From: CAMLOF01 sp041913045
GTDB lineage: Bacteria > Pseudomonadota > Gammaproteobacteria > Burkholderiales > Burkholderiaceae_C
Assembly (NCBI GenBank): GCA_041913045.1
Contig: JAYSGB010000015.1
Location: 1 to 64,000, forward strand
Direction of reading: 5' to 3'
DNA length: 64,000 nt
A program made the position numbers and the translations under genes. Positions 44,949 to 52,735 of this stretch are shown here, piece by piece. Below the pieces are notes generated by a model that saw nothing but the letters and a program-made list of their open reading frames with translations, was not told the DNA's origin and did not search any database. How positions within the stretch are numbered: position 1 is the first letter of the stretch; every line of letters begins with the position of its first letter.

Positions 44949-44995
44949 CCTCGGAAAGAGCGCCACGGCCGCGCCCTTTCCGAGGCACGGTTTTT
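44949..44995 (+). terminator. Hairpin with T-run between the ABC operon and the NarK-like gene
   Basis: CCTCGGAAAG pairs perfectly with CTTTCCGAGG (44949-44958 / 44976-44985), extended inside by GCGC/GCGC, and a T5 run follows after a 5-base gap (CACGG). Just upstream, GGTGC-GCCGCA-GCACC forms a six-base-loop hairpin (44917-44932), but its loop begins with G rather than A. This may be a plain terminator of the ABC operon or a second attenuator for the transporter gene; the sequence does not decide. Confidence 0.55.
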
Positions 44996-45144
44996 GCTGT
45001 GAAGTTCTCAGGCTAACGACGGCCTGACATCCCCCCTCTGCATTCCACCGCGGCTGCCGCTGCATGGATGCATCACTTGCCCCCGGGCCAGCGCCGGTCT
45101 GGGGCAAATCCCCCCGTTTCTCCTCCTCTTACAAGGTTCACGCC

Positions 45145-46407
45145 ATGGCGGGCTTTCGCACATTCCTGAAAAGCGGGCATGCGCCCACCCTCTTCGCTGC
45201 ATTCCTGTACTTCGACTTCTGTTTCGCGGTCTGGGTGCTCAACGGCGCCATGGCGCCTTTCATCAGCGAAGCCTTCGAGCTCACCGCGGCGCAGAAGGGC
45301 TTCATGATCTCAGTGCCCATCCTGGCGGGGGCGCTCATGCGTTTTCCGCTGGGGATCCTGGCGCAGTACATCGGCCGCAAGAACGCTGCCATGGTGGAGA
45401 TGGGCCTGATCATCGTCGCCTTGGCCTACGGCTACTTCTTCATCAGCGAGTACGACCACGTGCTGGCCATGGGCGTGCTGCTGGGCATAGCGGGGGCCAG
45501 TTTCGGCGTGGCGCTGTCGCTGGGTTCGGGCTGGTTCCCGCCCCAGCACAAAGGGCTGGCCATGGGCATTGCGGGCGCAGGCAACTCGGGCACCGTGCTG
45601 GCCGTGCTGTTCGCGCCGCCCCTGGCCATGAAGTTCGGCTGGCAGACCGTGTATGGCCTGGCCGCCTTCTTCATGCTGATCCCGATGGTGGTGATGCTGG
45701 TGTTTGCCAAGGAGCCGCCGGACGTGGAACACCAGACCTTCAAGCAGCACATTGCCTGCCTGTTCGAGAAGGACGGCTGGGCCTTCAGCCTGATCTACGT
45801 GGTGACCTTCGGCGGCTTCATCGGCCTGTCGAGCTTCCTGCCCACCTATTTCCACGACCAGTTCGGCGTGACCAAAGTGGAGGCCGGCCAGTTGACCATG
45901 CTGGCGGCACTGATGGGCTCGGCCGTGCGCGTGGTGGGCGGCTACATCTCTGACCGCATTGGCGGCATCAACACGCTGTCGGGCGTGCTGGGTGTGGTGG
46001 CCGTGTCGCTGGTGCTGTGCGGTCTGTCCGGCGGCTCGCTGGTGATCACCACCCTGCTCTTCATGTTCTGCTTCGCGGCGCTTGGCGCGGGCAACGGCGC
46101 GCTGTTCCAGCTGGTGCCCCTGCGCTGGCCCCTGACCACGGCCGTGGCCGGATCGATGATTGGCGAGGTGGGCGCACTGGGCGGCGGCTTCATACCCAAC
46201 GCCATGGGCCTGAGCAAGCAGTACACCGACACCTACCTGTGGGGCTTTGTGGCGTTTGCCGTGCTGGCCGTGGGCATGCTGCTGATGCTGCGGGTGATGC
46301 AAATCCGCTGGACCCGCACCTGGGCGGAGAAAGGCGGGCGGGCTCGCCCCGCCGCACACGCGGTCACTTCGGCAGGAAGAGCAGCCAGTAAATCAGCAGC
46401 AGGTTGA
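45145..46407 (+). CDS. narK: MFS nitrate/nitrite transporter (NarK/NNP family)
   Basis: A 420-aa transporter with about 12 membrane helices. The two nitrate-signature motifs are visible: MGIAGAGNSGTVLAVLFAP after helix 4-5 and AALGAGNGALFQLVPLRW in the second half. It imports nitrate or exchanges nitrate for nitrite; in this assimilatory context it is probably a second nitrate uptake route or a nitrite exporter. The start ATG at 45145 begins the conserved part; a 27-residue extension is less likely. Its last 44 bases overlap the end of the convergent kinase gene. Confidence 0.9.
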   Translation: MAGFRTFLKSGHAPTLFAAFLYFDFCFAVWVLNGAMAPFISEAFELTAAQKGFMISVPILAGALMRFPLGILAQYIGRKNAAMVEMGLIIVALAYGYFFISEYDHVLAMGVLLGIAGASFGVALSLGSGWFPPQHKGLAMGIAGAGNSGTVLAVLFAPPLAMKFGWQTVYGLAAFFMLIPMVVMLVFAKEPPDVEHQTFKQHIACLFEKDGWAFSLIYVVTFGGFIGLSSFLPTYFHDQFGVTKVEAGQLTMLAALMGSAVRVVGGYISDRIGGINTLSGVLGVVAVSLVLCGLSGGSLVITTLLFMFCFAALGAGNGALFQLVPLRWPLTTAVAGSMIGEVGALGGGFIPNAMGLSKQYTDTYLWGFVAFAVLAVGMLLMLRVMQIRWTRTWAEKGGRARPAAHAVTSAGRAASKSAAG

Positions 46408-48115
46408 AGAGGACGCTCACCGCGAACAGCATCTTCCAGATGACGAGCGGGTCGCGCTCCACCAGGGTGGCCGGGTGGGGCGCGGTCAGCGGGCGGGAAG
46501 CCCCCCGCTCCAGGGCCAGAGTGAACTCCTCTGCCGTCTCGAAGCGCTGCGTCTTGTCCCGTGCCACGGCCTTCAGGACCACGTGGTCCAGCCAGATCGG
46601 CACCTCGGGGTTGTGGCGGCTGGGCGGCGTGGGGTCGCGGTAGTAGCGCCCCACCTGGTAGGGCAGCACCTCGCCATAGGGCAGCTTGCCGGTCAACAGC
46701 TTGTAGAGCGTGACGCCCAGGGCAAACAAGTCACTCTGGGTGTTGGGCAGTTCGTGTTCACCTTCCTGTGCCGTGGCCAGTGCACGGATCTGGAAGCCCC
46801 ACTGCTCCGGGTTCACGTAGCTGGGCGTGCCCGCGTGCAGGCGCCGCATGCTTTCAGGTTCGCGCCCTGTCAGGGCCACGCCCATATCCAGCAGGCGCAA
46901 CACGCCGTCTTCACCCAGGTGCAGGTTTTCGGGTTTCACGTCGCGGTGTACCACGCCCTGCCGGTGCAAGCGGCCCAGCACACGCAGGGCCTGCACCGCC
47001 AGGCCCACCGCCTGCGTGGGCGTGAACCGCTTCTGGCGCTCCAGCATCTGGTGCAGGGTCTCGCCGCTGTGCCAGTCGTACAGCAGGTAGAAAGCCGAGC
47101 GCGCCCGGCCATGGGGAAGCGTGTCGTGGATGTGCACGAGGTGATTGGCCACGCTCGACGTGCGCATGCGTGACGCCAGCCAGGCCTCATGGGCCAGCAT
47201 GGCGCGCTCGTCGGGATCGTGCGCCCGCGACGGATGCAGCGCCTTGAGTGCGTAGAGCATGTGGGTGCCCGGTTCGCGCACCTGGTACAGGACGTTGATA
47301 CCGTTGTCTGCCACGCGCGCGGTCACGGTGAAGCCGTCGAGCACGTCACCCACCTTGAGGTGACCGGGCACGGGCAACGCCTCGGCCACGCGCGCCACAT
47401 CGTGCAACGATGCATCAAGCAAGCCCAGCACGCGCACCACCATGGCGGTGACGTTGTCGTCGCTGCCCGCGGCCAGCGCCGCGTCCACCAACGCCTGGCT
47501 GGTCTGCTGCGCGCCGGGCGTGGCCAGCAGTTCGCGCATGCGGCGTTCGGCCAGCTTGCCGTGCACGCCGTCTGACACCAGCACGAACAGGTCGCCCACG
47601 TGGAGGTCGCCCTGGAGGTAGTCCACCACGAGGTGATCCTCTGCCCCCACGGCGCGCAGCAACTGGTGGCGCAGGTCTGGGTGGTTGACCGCGTGGTCGT
47701 GTGTGAGGCGCTGAAGCTGCCCGTCGCGCAGCAGATAGCAGCGCGTGTCGCCCACGTGCGCCAGGGTGTAGGACTGGCCGCGCAGCACCAGCGCGGTGAG
47801 CGTCGTCAACCCCATGGCGGGTTGGCGGCGGCGGTTGACACCCGCCAACCAGGCGTTCTGCGCGGCGATCACGCGGTCCAGCGCCACGGTGGTGTCCCAG
47901 GTTTCGGGCGTGCCGAAGTAGTCGCGCACCAGGCTGGTGACGCTGGTCTGGGCCGCCTCCTTACCCATGCCGCCGGTGCTCACGCCGTCCGCAATGGCAA
48001 CGATGGAACCCCAGCCCTCCTGTCCGGGCGCGGGCAGCATGGCGGCGCAGAAGTCTTCGTTGATGTCTTTGCGGCCCGCCAGCGAGACGAAGCCAATGTC
48101 GATATCGAATGCCAT
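46364..48115 (-). CDS. Tail-anchored PP2C phosphatase / Ser-Thr protein kinase fusion
   Basis: A 583-aa two-domain enzyme. Residues about 1-235 form a PP2C phosphatase with the metal-binding aspartates (AIADGVSTGGMG, FVLVSDGVHGKL, GSDDNVTAMVV). Residues about 250-545 form a Hanks-type kinase with the ATP lysine in YALKALH, HRDVKPENL (near 390) and LLDMGVAL in place of the usual DFG; the glycine loop is degenerate (ADNGINVLY). A single hydrophobic helix (VIWKMLFAVSVLFNLLLIYW) at the extreme C terminus anchors it in the membrane. It lies 49 bases after the pseudoreceiver-ANTAR-PilJ gene in the same direction, suggesting an operon. Substrate unknown. Confidence 0.88.
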   Translation of the reverse strand: MAFDIDIGFVSLAGRKDINEDFCAAMLPAPGQEGWGSIVAIADGVSTGGMGKEAAQTSVTSLVRDYFGTPETWDTTVALDRVIAAQNAWLAGVNRRRQPAMGLTTLTALVLRGQSYTLAHVGDTRCYLLRDGQLQRLTHDHAVNHPDLRHQLLRAVGAEDHLVVDYLQGDLHVGDLFVLVSDGVHGKLAERRMRELLATPGAQQTSQALVDAALAAGSDDNVTAMVVRVLGLLDASLHDVARVAEALPVPGHLKVGDVLDGFTVTARVADNGINVLYQVREPGTHMLYALKALHPSRAHDPDERAMLAHEAWLASRMRTSSVANHLVHIHDTLPHGRARSAFYLLYDWHSGETLHQMLERQKRFTPTQAVGLAVQALRVLGRLHRQGVVHRDVKPENLHLGEDGVLRLLDMGVALTGREPESMRRLHAGTPSYVNPEQWGFQIRALATAQEGEHELPNTQSDLFALGVTLYKLLTGKLPYGEVLPYQVGRYYRDPTPPSRHNPEVPIWLDHVVLKAVARDKTQRFETAEEFTLALERGASRPLTAPHPATLVERDPLVIWKMLFAVSVLFNLLLIYWLLFLPK

Positions 48116-48164
48116 GCACCAACTCAAGCAAGAATTGCGCCCAACGATGGTGCAATGGCTGGCA

Positions 48165-49457
48165 TCACCCCATCAGCATCTGCATGCTGCTCTCGTACTG
48201 GGCAGACAGTTGCTCGAATACCTCCAGCAGGTTTTCGCTGGCGTTGGCGAGCAGTTCCAGCCGCGCAGCGCGGTCGCGGCCAGCCACGCGGGCGGCACCG
48301 CTGGCGCAGGCCTGCATCTGCTCCCAGGCGTGCGCGGCCTCCGCCAACCCGTCACGGATGGCTGCGCTGGACAGGGGGATACCGTTGAGGTAGCGCAGGC
48401 CCTCCTCGAAAGCCGCCCGGGCATCGAGCATGGCCTGTTCACGCTCGGGTGTGGGCTGCCCCACGCCCAGCAATTCGAACAAAACGTGCTTGGCGTAGCG
48501 TTGCGACAACATGCGCTGGCGCCCCGCCATGTTGAGCACGTGCAGCGTGGCCACCGCACCGCTCTGCTCCAGCGTGGTCACAAGGCGATCGGCGTCCTGC
48601 TGCAGCCTGTCCGCCAATGCGTCCAGTTCCGCCACGCGTTCACCGTTTGCATCACCGCGCAGCAGCGGCACGAGCGCCGCCCAGGTCTTGCGCACGCGGG
48701 CAAGCAAGTCACCGAAGTTGGGCTGCGACAGGTTTTTGTCCAGAAACTCCAGGTTGGCTGCCACCCGCTGCATGGACGCTTCGAGCAGCAGGCGGTGCCG
48801 TTCGGGTTGAGCCGCCAGCTGCAGCAGCCGGTGTTTGACCAGCCGCTGCGAGAGCATGCGCAGTTGCCCGGCGCGGTTGAGGCATTCCGCATCACGGGCA
48901 GACTGTATGACCTGCTCCGACACCTGCCCCAGCCGCCGGTTGGTGTGCATGGACGCGGTGCGCAGAAGCTGGAAAGCCTCATCGTCAGACATCTGGCGCG
49001 CACGCATGAGGATGCCCTTCGCCCTGTCCACCACCTTGCGCTCCTCAAAGCGCGTGGAAACGTCATTCAACTGCTTGAGCAAGGCCTGCTCCCGCTTGAA
49101 GCGTGCCTGCGCCAGCAGTGCCAGGGGCCGCAGGCGCGGCGCGCCGTACCCCAACACAGCGTAAGCATGCACGCCTGCCTCCACCGCGTTTGCCATGCGT
49201 TGCGCGTCGGTGTCCGCGGTGAACAACAGCACGGGCAGCGGTGCCACCTCACCCAGCGCGCGCAAGGTCTTGAGAAAGGCGTCGTCCAGCTGGGGCACGT
49301 CGGCCACCACCAGGTCTGGTGCATGCCGCACCACCGCCTGCACCAGTTTGCTGCATTCGCCTACCGTGGCAAGCACCGCAAAGCCAGCCCCCTGAAGGTC
49401 TGGCAAAAGGGAATCCACGGCGCTTGCACCGCTGGAATAGACCAAAACCGACGTCAT
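48165..49457 (-). CDS. Pseudoreceiver-ANTAR-PilJ-PilJ soluble nitrate-responsive regulator (predicted)
   Basis: A 430-aa cytosolic protein without membrane segments. Residues 1-120 are a response-regulator fold with Asp53 (VVADVPQ) but without the acidic pair after strand 1 (VLVYSSGAS), so phosphorylation is doubtful. Residues 137-185 are an ANTAR domain (FEERKVVDRAKGILMRARQM, then SDDEAFQLLRTASM). Two PilJ-type helical repeats follow, each with a P-box-like motif: NRAGQLRMLSQR (194-205) and NMAGRQRMLSQR (309-320). P-boxes bind nitrate/nitrite in NarX/NarQ, where they are periplasmic. The layout is NasT plus sensor in one chain. It is divergent from nirB and precedes the phosphatase/kinase gene. 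Nitrate sensing and RNA target are inference. Confidence 0.8.
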   Translation of the reverse strand: MTSVLVYSSGASAVDSLLPDLQGAGFAVLATVGECSKLVQAVVRHAPDLVVADVPQLDDAFLKTLRALGEVAPLPVLLFTADTDAQRMANAVEAGVHAYAVLGYGAPRLRPLALLAQARFKREQALLKQLNDVSTRFEERKVVDRAKGILMRARQMSDDEAFQLLRTASMHTNRRLGQVSEQVIQSARDAECLNRAGQLRMLSQRLVKHRLLQLAAQPERHRLLLEASMQRVAANLEFLDKNLSQPNFGDLLARVRKTWAALVPLLRGDANGERVAELDALADRLQQDADRLVTTLEQSGAVATLHVLNMAGRQRMLSQRYAKHVLFELLGVGQPTPEREQAMLDARAAFEEGLRYLNGIPLSSAAIRDGLAEAAHAWEQMQACASGAARVAGRDRAARLELLANASENLLEVFEQLSAQYESSMQMLMG

Positions 49458-49555
49458 ACCCGTTGAATACCTGAAGGAAATGGGCCAACAGCCCGAAGAA
49501 AGACACGCTCACGGTCCTGAGTATCCCGCAAGCACGAACACATGCAAGCAGAAGA

Positions 49556-49571
49556 TGGCACAAGTCTTGCG
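49556..49571 (+). promoter_or_regulatory. Sigma-54-like promoter upstream of nirB
   Basis: TGGCACAAGTCTTGCG matches the -24/-12 consensus with exact GG-N10-GC spacing (GG 49557-49558, GC 49569-49570). The predicted start is near 49582, leaving a leader of about 218 bases before nirB. No clear NtrC site is seen upstream in the 98 bases before the divergent gene starts. Confidence 0.65.
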
Positions 49572-49603
49572 TAGTCCAAAGCGGGCGTGACGAAGCGTCC
49601 AGT

Positions 49604-49700
49604 CTTGACCTCCTCGCGTCAAGGGTTGCGCGCACAACGACGTGCGTTGCCAAACAAAGGCAGGCCACTGGTCTGCCAGCACCCGGCCGCCCCGGCCGGG
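49604..49700 (+). promoter_or_regulatory. Structured nirB leader with one ANTAR-like hexaloop hairpin
   Basis: The 342-base gap before nirB contains four hairpins in its leader: CTTGAC/GTCAAG (49604-49623, 8-base loop), GCGCAC-AACGAC-GTGCGT (49630-49647, hexaloop with A at 1 and G at 4), GGCAGGCC-ACT-GGTCTGCC (49659-49677) and CCCGGCC-GCCCC-GGCCGGG (49682-49700). Only the second fits the ANTAR loop rule, and no T-tract follows any of them. An antitermination role is possible but not shown. Confidence 0.35.
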
Positions 49701-49799
49701 GAAACACCCTCGTTCCCATCCAGCTCCTGCCCAGCTCGGCGCCTGTACGCGCCTGGCCAGGGACCGGAGCCCCCCAATCCTCAGACTGGAGTAGCCGCA

Positions 49800-52295
49800 A
49801 TGAAAAAAGCAAAACTGGTGATGATCGGCAACGGCATGGCCGGTGTCCGCTCCCTGGAAGAGCTGCTCAAGCTCGCCCCGGATCTCTACGACATCACCGT
49901 CTTCGGTGCCGAGCCGCACCCCAACTACAACCGCATCCTGCTGTCGCCAGTGCTGGCGGGCGAGCAGACGCTGGAAGAGATCGTCCTCAACGACTGGGCC
50001 TGGTACCAGGACAACGGCATCACCCTGCACGCCGGCTGGACCGTGACCGAGGTAGACCGCACCCGCCGCATGGTCCACGCCCGCAACGCCCAGGGTGACA
50101 CCATGAGCGAGCCCTACGACCGGCTCATTCTGGCGACCGGATCCAACCCCTTCATCCTGCCCATCCCCGGCAAGGATTTGCCCGGCGTGCTGGCCTACCG
50201 CGACATTGCCGACACACAGGCCATGATCGACGCCGCCGCGCAGTACAAGCATGCCGTGGTGATTGGCGGCGGGCTGCTGGGCCTGGAAGCGGCCAACGGC
50301 CTGATGAAGCGCGGCATGAGCGTGACGGTGGTGCATGTGGCCCCCTGGCTCATGGAGCGCCAGCTCGACGATGTGGCGGGCAAGCTGCTGCAGCAGTCGC
50401 TGCAGGAACGTGGCATGAAGTTCCTGATGGGCGCGCAGACCGCCGCGCTGGTGGCGGGCGAGAATGGGGAAAACGGCGGCCGCGTCAGCAAGGTGCATTT
50501 CAAGGACGGCACCGAGGTGCCCGCCGACCTGGTGGTGATGGCTGTAGGCATCCGCCCCAACACCGCGCTGGCAGAAAGCATGCGCCTGCACGTCAACCGC
50601 GGCATTGTGGTGAGCGACACCATGCAGACCGTGACCGACCCGCGCATCTACGCGGTGGGCGAATGTGCCAGCCACCGCGGCATCGCCTACGGGCTGGTGG
50701 CCCCGCTGTTCGAGCAGGGCAAGGTGCTGGCCAACCACCTGGCCGAATTCGGCATCGGCCGCTACACAGGTTCGCTCACGTCCACCAAGCTCAAGGTCAC
50801 CGGCATCGACCTGTTCAGCGCGGGTGACTTCATGGGCGGCGAAGGCTGCGAGGAAATCCTGCTGAGCGACCCGGTGGGCGGCGTGTACAAGAAGCTCGTC
50901 GTCAAGGACGACCAGCTTGTTGGCGCATGCCTGTACGGCGACACCGTGGACGGCTCCTGGTACTTCAAGCTGCTGCGCGAAGGCCGCAAGGTCTCGGACA
51001 TCCGCGACAAGCTGATGTTCGGTGAATCCAACATTGGCGACACCGGCCACGAAGGCCACAACAAGGCCGCCAGCATGCCCGACGAAGCCGAGGTCTGCGG
51101 CTGCAACGGTGTGAACAAGGGCACCATCTGCAAGGCCATCAAGGACAAGGGACTGTTCACACTCGACGAGGTACGCAAGCACACCAAGGCCAGCGCTTCC
51201 TGCGGCTCGTGCACCGGCCTGGTCGAGCAGATCCTGATGTTCACCGCCGGTGGCGACTACAGCTCCACGCCCAAGAAGAAGGCCATGTGCGGCTGCACCG
51301 ACCACAGCCACGAGGAAGTGCGCGAGGCCATCCGCACGCCACTGCCCGACGGCTCCAAGCTGCTGACCACCGGTGCGGTGTTCCAGCACCTGGGTTGGAA
51401 GACACCCAACGGCTGCGCCTCGTGCCGCCCCGCCGTCAACTACTACCTCATCAGTACCTGGCCCAAAGAGGCCAAGGACGACCCCCAAAGCCGCTTCATC
51501 AACGAACGCAGCCACGCCAACATCCAGAAGGACGGCACCTACAGCGTGATCCCGCGCATGTGGGGTGGCGAAACCACGGCCAGCGAACTGCGCCGCATTG
51601 CCGACGTGGTGGACAAGTACCAGATCCCCACCGTCAAGGTGACCGGCGGCCAGCGCATTGACCTGCTGGGTGTGAAGAAGGAAGACCTGGTGTCCGTGTG
51701 GAAAGACCTGGACATGCCCAGCGGCCACGCCTACGCCAAGGCCCTGCGCACCGTGAAGACCTGCGTGGGCAGCGAATGGTGCCGCATGGGCACGCAGGAC
51801 TCCACCCAGATGGGCAAGGACCTGGAACGCGCCATGTGGCGCATGTACGCCCCGCACAAGGTGAAGTTCGCCGTCAGCGGCTGCCCGCGCAACTGCGCCG
51901 AGGCTGGCATCAAGGACGTGGGCATCATCGGTGTGGACAGCGGCTGGGAGATGTACATCGCGGGCAACGGCGGCATCAAGACGGAAGTCGCGCACTTCTT
52001 CACCAAGCTAAAAACCGCCGAAGAGGTGCTGGAGTACACGGGCGCCTTCATGCAGCTCTACCGCCTGGAAGGCTGGTACCTGGAGCGCACCGTGCACTAC
52101 GTCAACCGCGTGGGCCTGGACTACGTGAAAAAGAAGATCCTGGACGACCACGAAGGCCGCAAAGCCCTGTGGGCACAGCTGCAAGCTGCACTGGAAGGCG
52201 AACCCGACCCCTGGTTCGAATTCGCCAAAGCCGAAGTGGACGTGCGCCAGTTCGAACCCGTCAAGACCGTTGTTTCCGAAGGAGCCGTGGCATGA
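49800..52295 (+). CDS. nirB: Assimilatory nitrite reductase (NADH), large subunit
   Basis: An 831-aa cytosolic flavo-siroheme protein that, with NirD, reduces nitrite to ammonium. Order of domains: FAD-binding (VMIGNGMAGVRSLEELL, start), NAD-binding (VIGGGLLGLEAANGL near 155), a BFD-type [2Fe-2S] domain (VCGCNGVNKG...CGSCTGLVEQ, about 430-480), then the siroheme/[4Fe-4S] sulfite-reductase repeats with cysteines in TCVGSEWCRMG and VSGCPRNCAEAG. I chose the ATG at 49800, preceded by GGAG; the long in-frame extension upstream is non-coding leader. nirD overlaps by 4 bases. Confidence 0.95.
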   Translation: MKKAKLVMIGNGMAGVRSLEELLKLAPDLYDITVFGAEPHPNYNRILLSPVLAGEQTLEEIVLNDWAWYQDNGITLHAGWTVTEVDRTRRMVHARNAQGDTMSEPYDRLILATGSNPFILPIPGKDLPGVLAYRDIADTQAMIDAAAQYKHAVVIGGGLLGLEAANGLMKRGMSVTVVHVAPWLMERQLDDVAGKLLQQSLQERGMKFLMGAQTAALVAGENGENGGRVSKVHFKDGTEVPADLVVMAVGIRPNTALAESMRLHVNRGIVVSDTMQTVTDPRIYAVGECASHRGIAYGLVAPLFEQGKVLANHLAEFGIGRYTGSLTSTKLKVTGIDLFSAGDFMGGEGCEEILLSDPVGGVYKKLVVKDDQLVGACLYGDTVDGSWYFKLLREGRKVSDIRDKLMFGESNIGDTGHEGHNKAASMPDEAEVCGCNGVNKGTICKAIKDKGLFTLDEVRKHTKASASCGSCTGLVEQILMFTAGGDYSSTPKKKAMCGCTDHSHEEVREAIRTPLPDGSKLLTTGAVFQHLGWKTPNGCASCRPAVNYYLISTWPKEAKDDPQSRFINERSHANIQKDGTYSVIPRMWGGETTASELRRIADVVDKYQIPTVKVTGGQRIDLLGVKKEDLVSVWKDLDMPSGHAYAKALRTVKTCVGSEWCRMGTQDSTQMGKDLERAMWRMYAPHKVKFAVSGCPRNCAEAGIKDVGIIGVDSGWEMYIAGNGGIKTEVAHFFTKLKTAEEVLEYTGAFMQLYRLEGWYLERTVHYVNRVGLDYVKKKILDDHEGRKALWAQLQAALEGEPDPWFEFAKAEVDVRQFEPVKTVVSEGAVA

Positions 52296-52690
52296 GCGCC
52301 CCCCAACCCGAATGGACCCTGATCTGCCGCGTGGAAGACATCCCCGTGCTGGGCTCTCGCCGCGTGGCGCGTGCCCAGGGGCTGGATGTCGCCATCTTTC
52401 GCAACACCGAGGACGAGGTGTTCGCCCTGCTCGACCGCTGCCCCCACAAAGGCGGGCCGCTGAGCCAGGGCATCGTCTTCGGGCGCAGCGTGGCCTGCCC
52501 ACTGCACAACTGGACCATCGGCCTGTGCGACGGTCAAGCCGCCGCACCAGACGAAGGTTGCACGCCCCGCTTCAACGTCAAGGTGGAAGCAGGCGAAGTG
52601 TGGCTGGACGCCCGTGAACTCGCCACCCAAGCCACCGACCTGGCCCGCCCCATCGCAGGCCCGGCGCGGCGCTGTGCCCAAACGGCCTGA
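52292..52690 (+). CDS. nirD: Nitrite reductase (NADH), small subunit
   Basis: A 132-aa Rieske-fold protein required with NirB for NADH-dependent nitrite reduction. Here the Rieske ligands are kept: CPHKGGPL and CPLHNW each contain Cys and His, so a [2Fe-2S] cluster is likely, unlike the E. coli NirD that lacks them. ATG at 52292 overlaps the nirB stop (ATGA). The last 15 residues are variable. nasA begins 45 bases later. Confidence 0.93.
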   Translation: MSAPQPEWTLICRVEDIPVLGSRRVARAQGLDVAIFRNTEDEVFALLDRCPHKGGPLSQGIVFGRSVACPLHNWTIGLCDGQAAAPDEGCTPRFNVKVEAGEVWLDARELATQATDLARPIAGPARRCAQTA

Positions 52691-52735
52691 ACGCCCTGCC
52701 AGACAGTACATCGCCCCCGCAGAGGAGACATCCAC

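Noticed and set aside
49682..49700. CCCGGCC/GGCCGGG hairpin as an intrinsic terminator before nirB
   Set aside because: No T-tract follows on the plus strand, so intrinsic termination is not supported.
49509..51995. 828-codon minus-strand frame opposite nirB
   Set aside because: No recognisable domain; nirB on the other strand is clearly coding.
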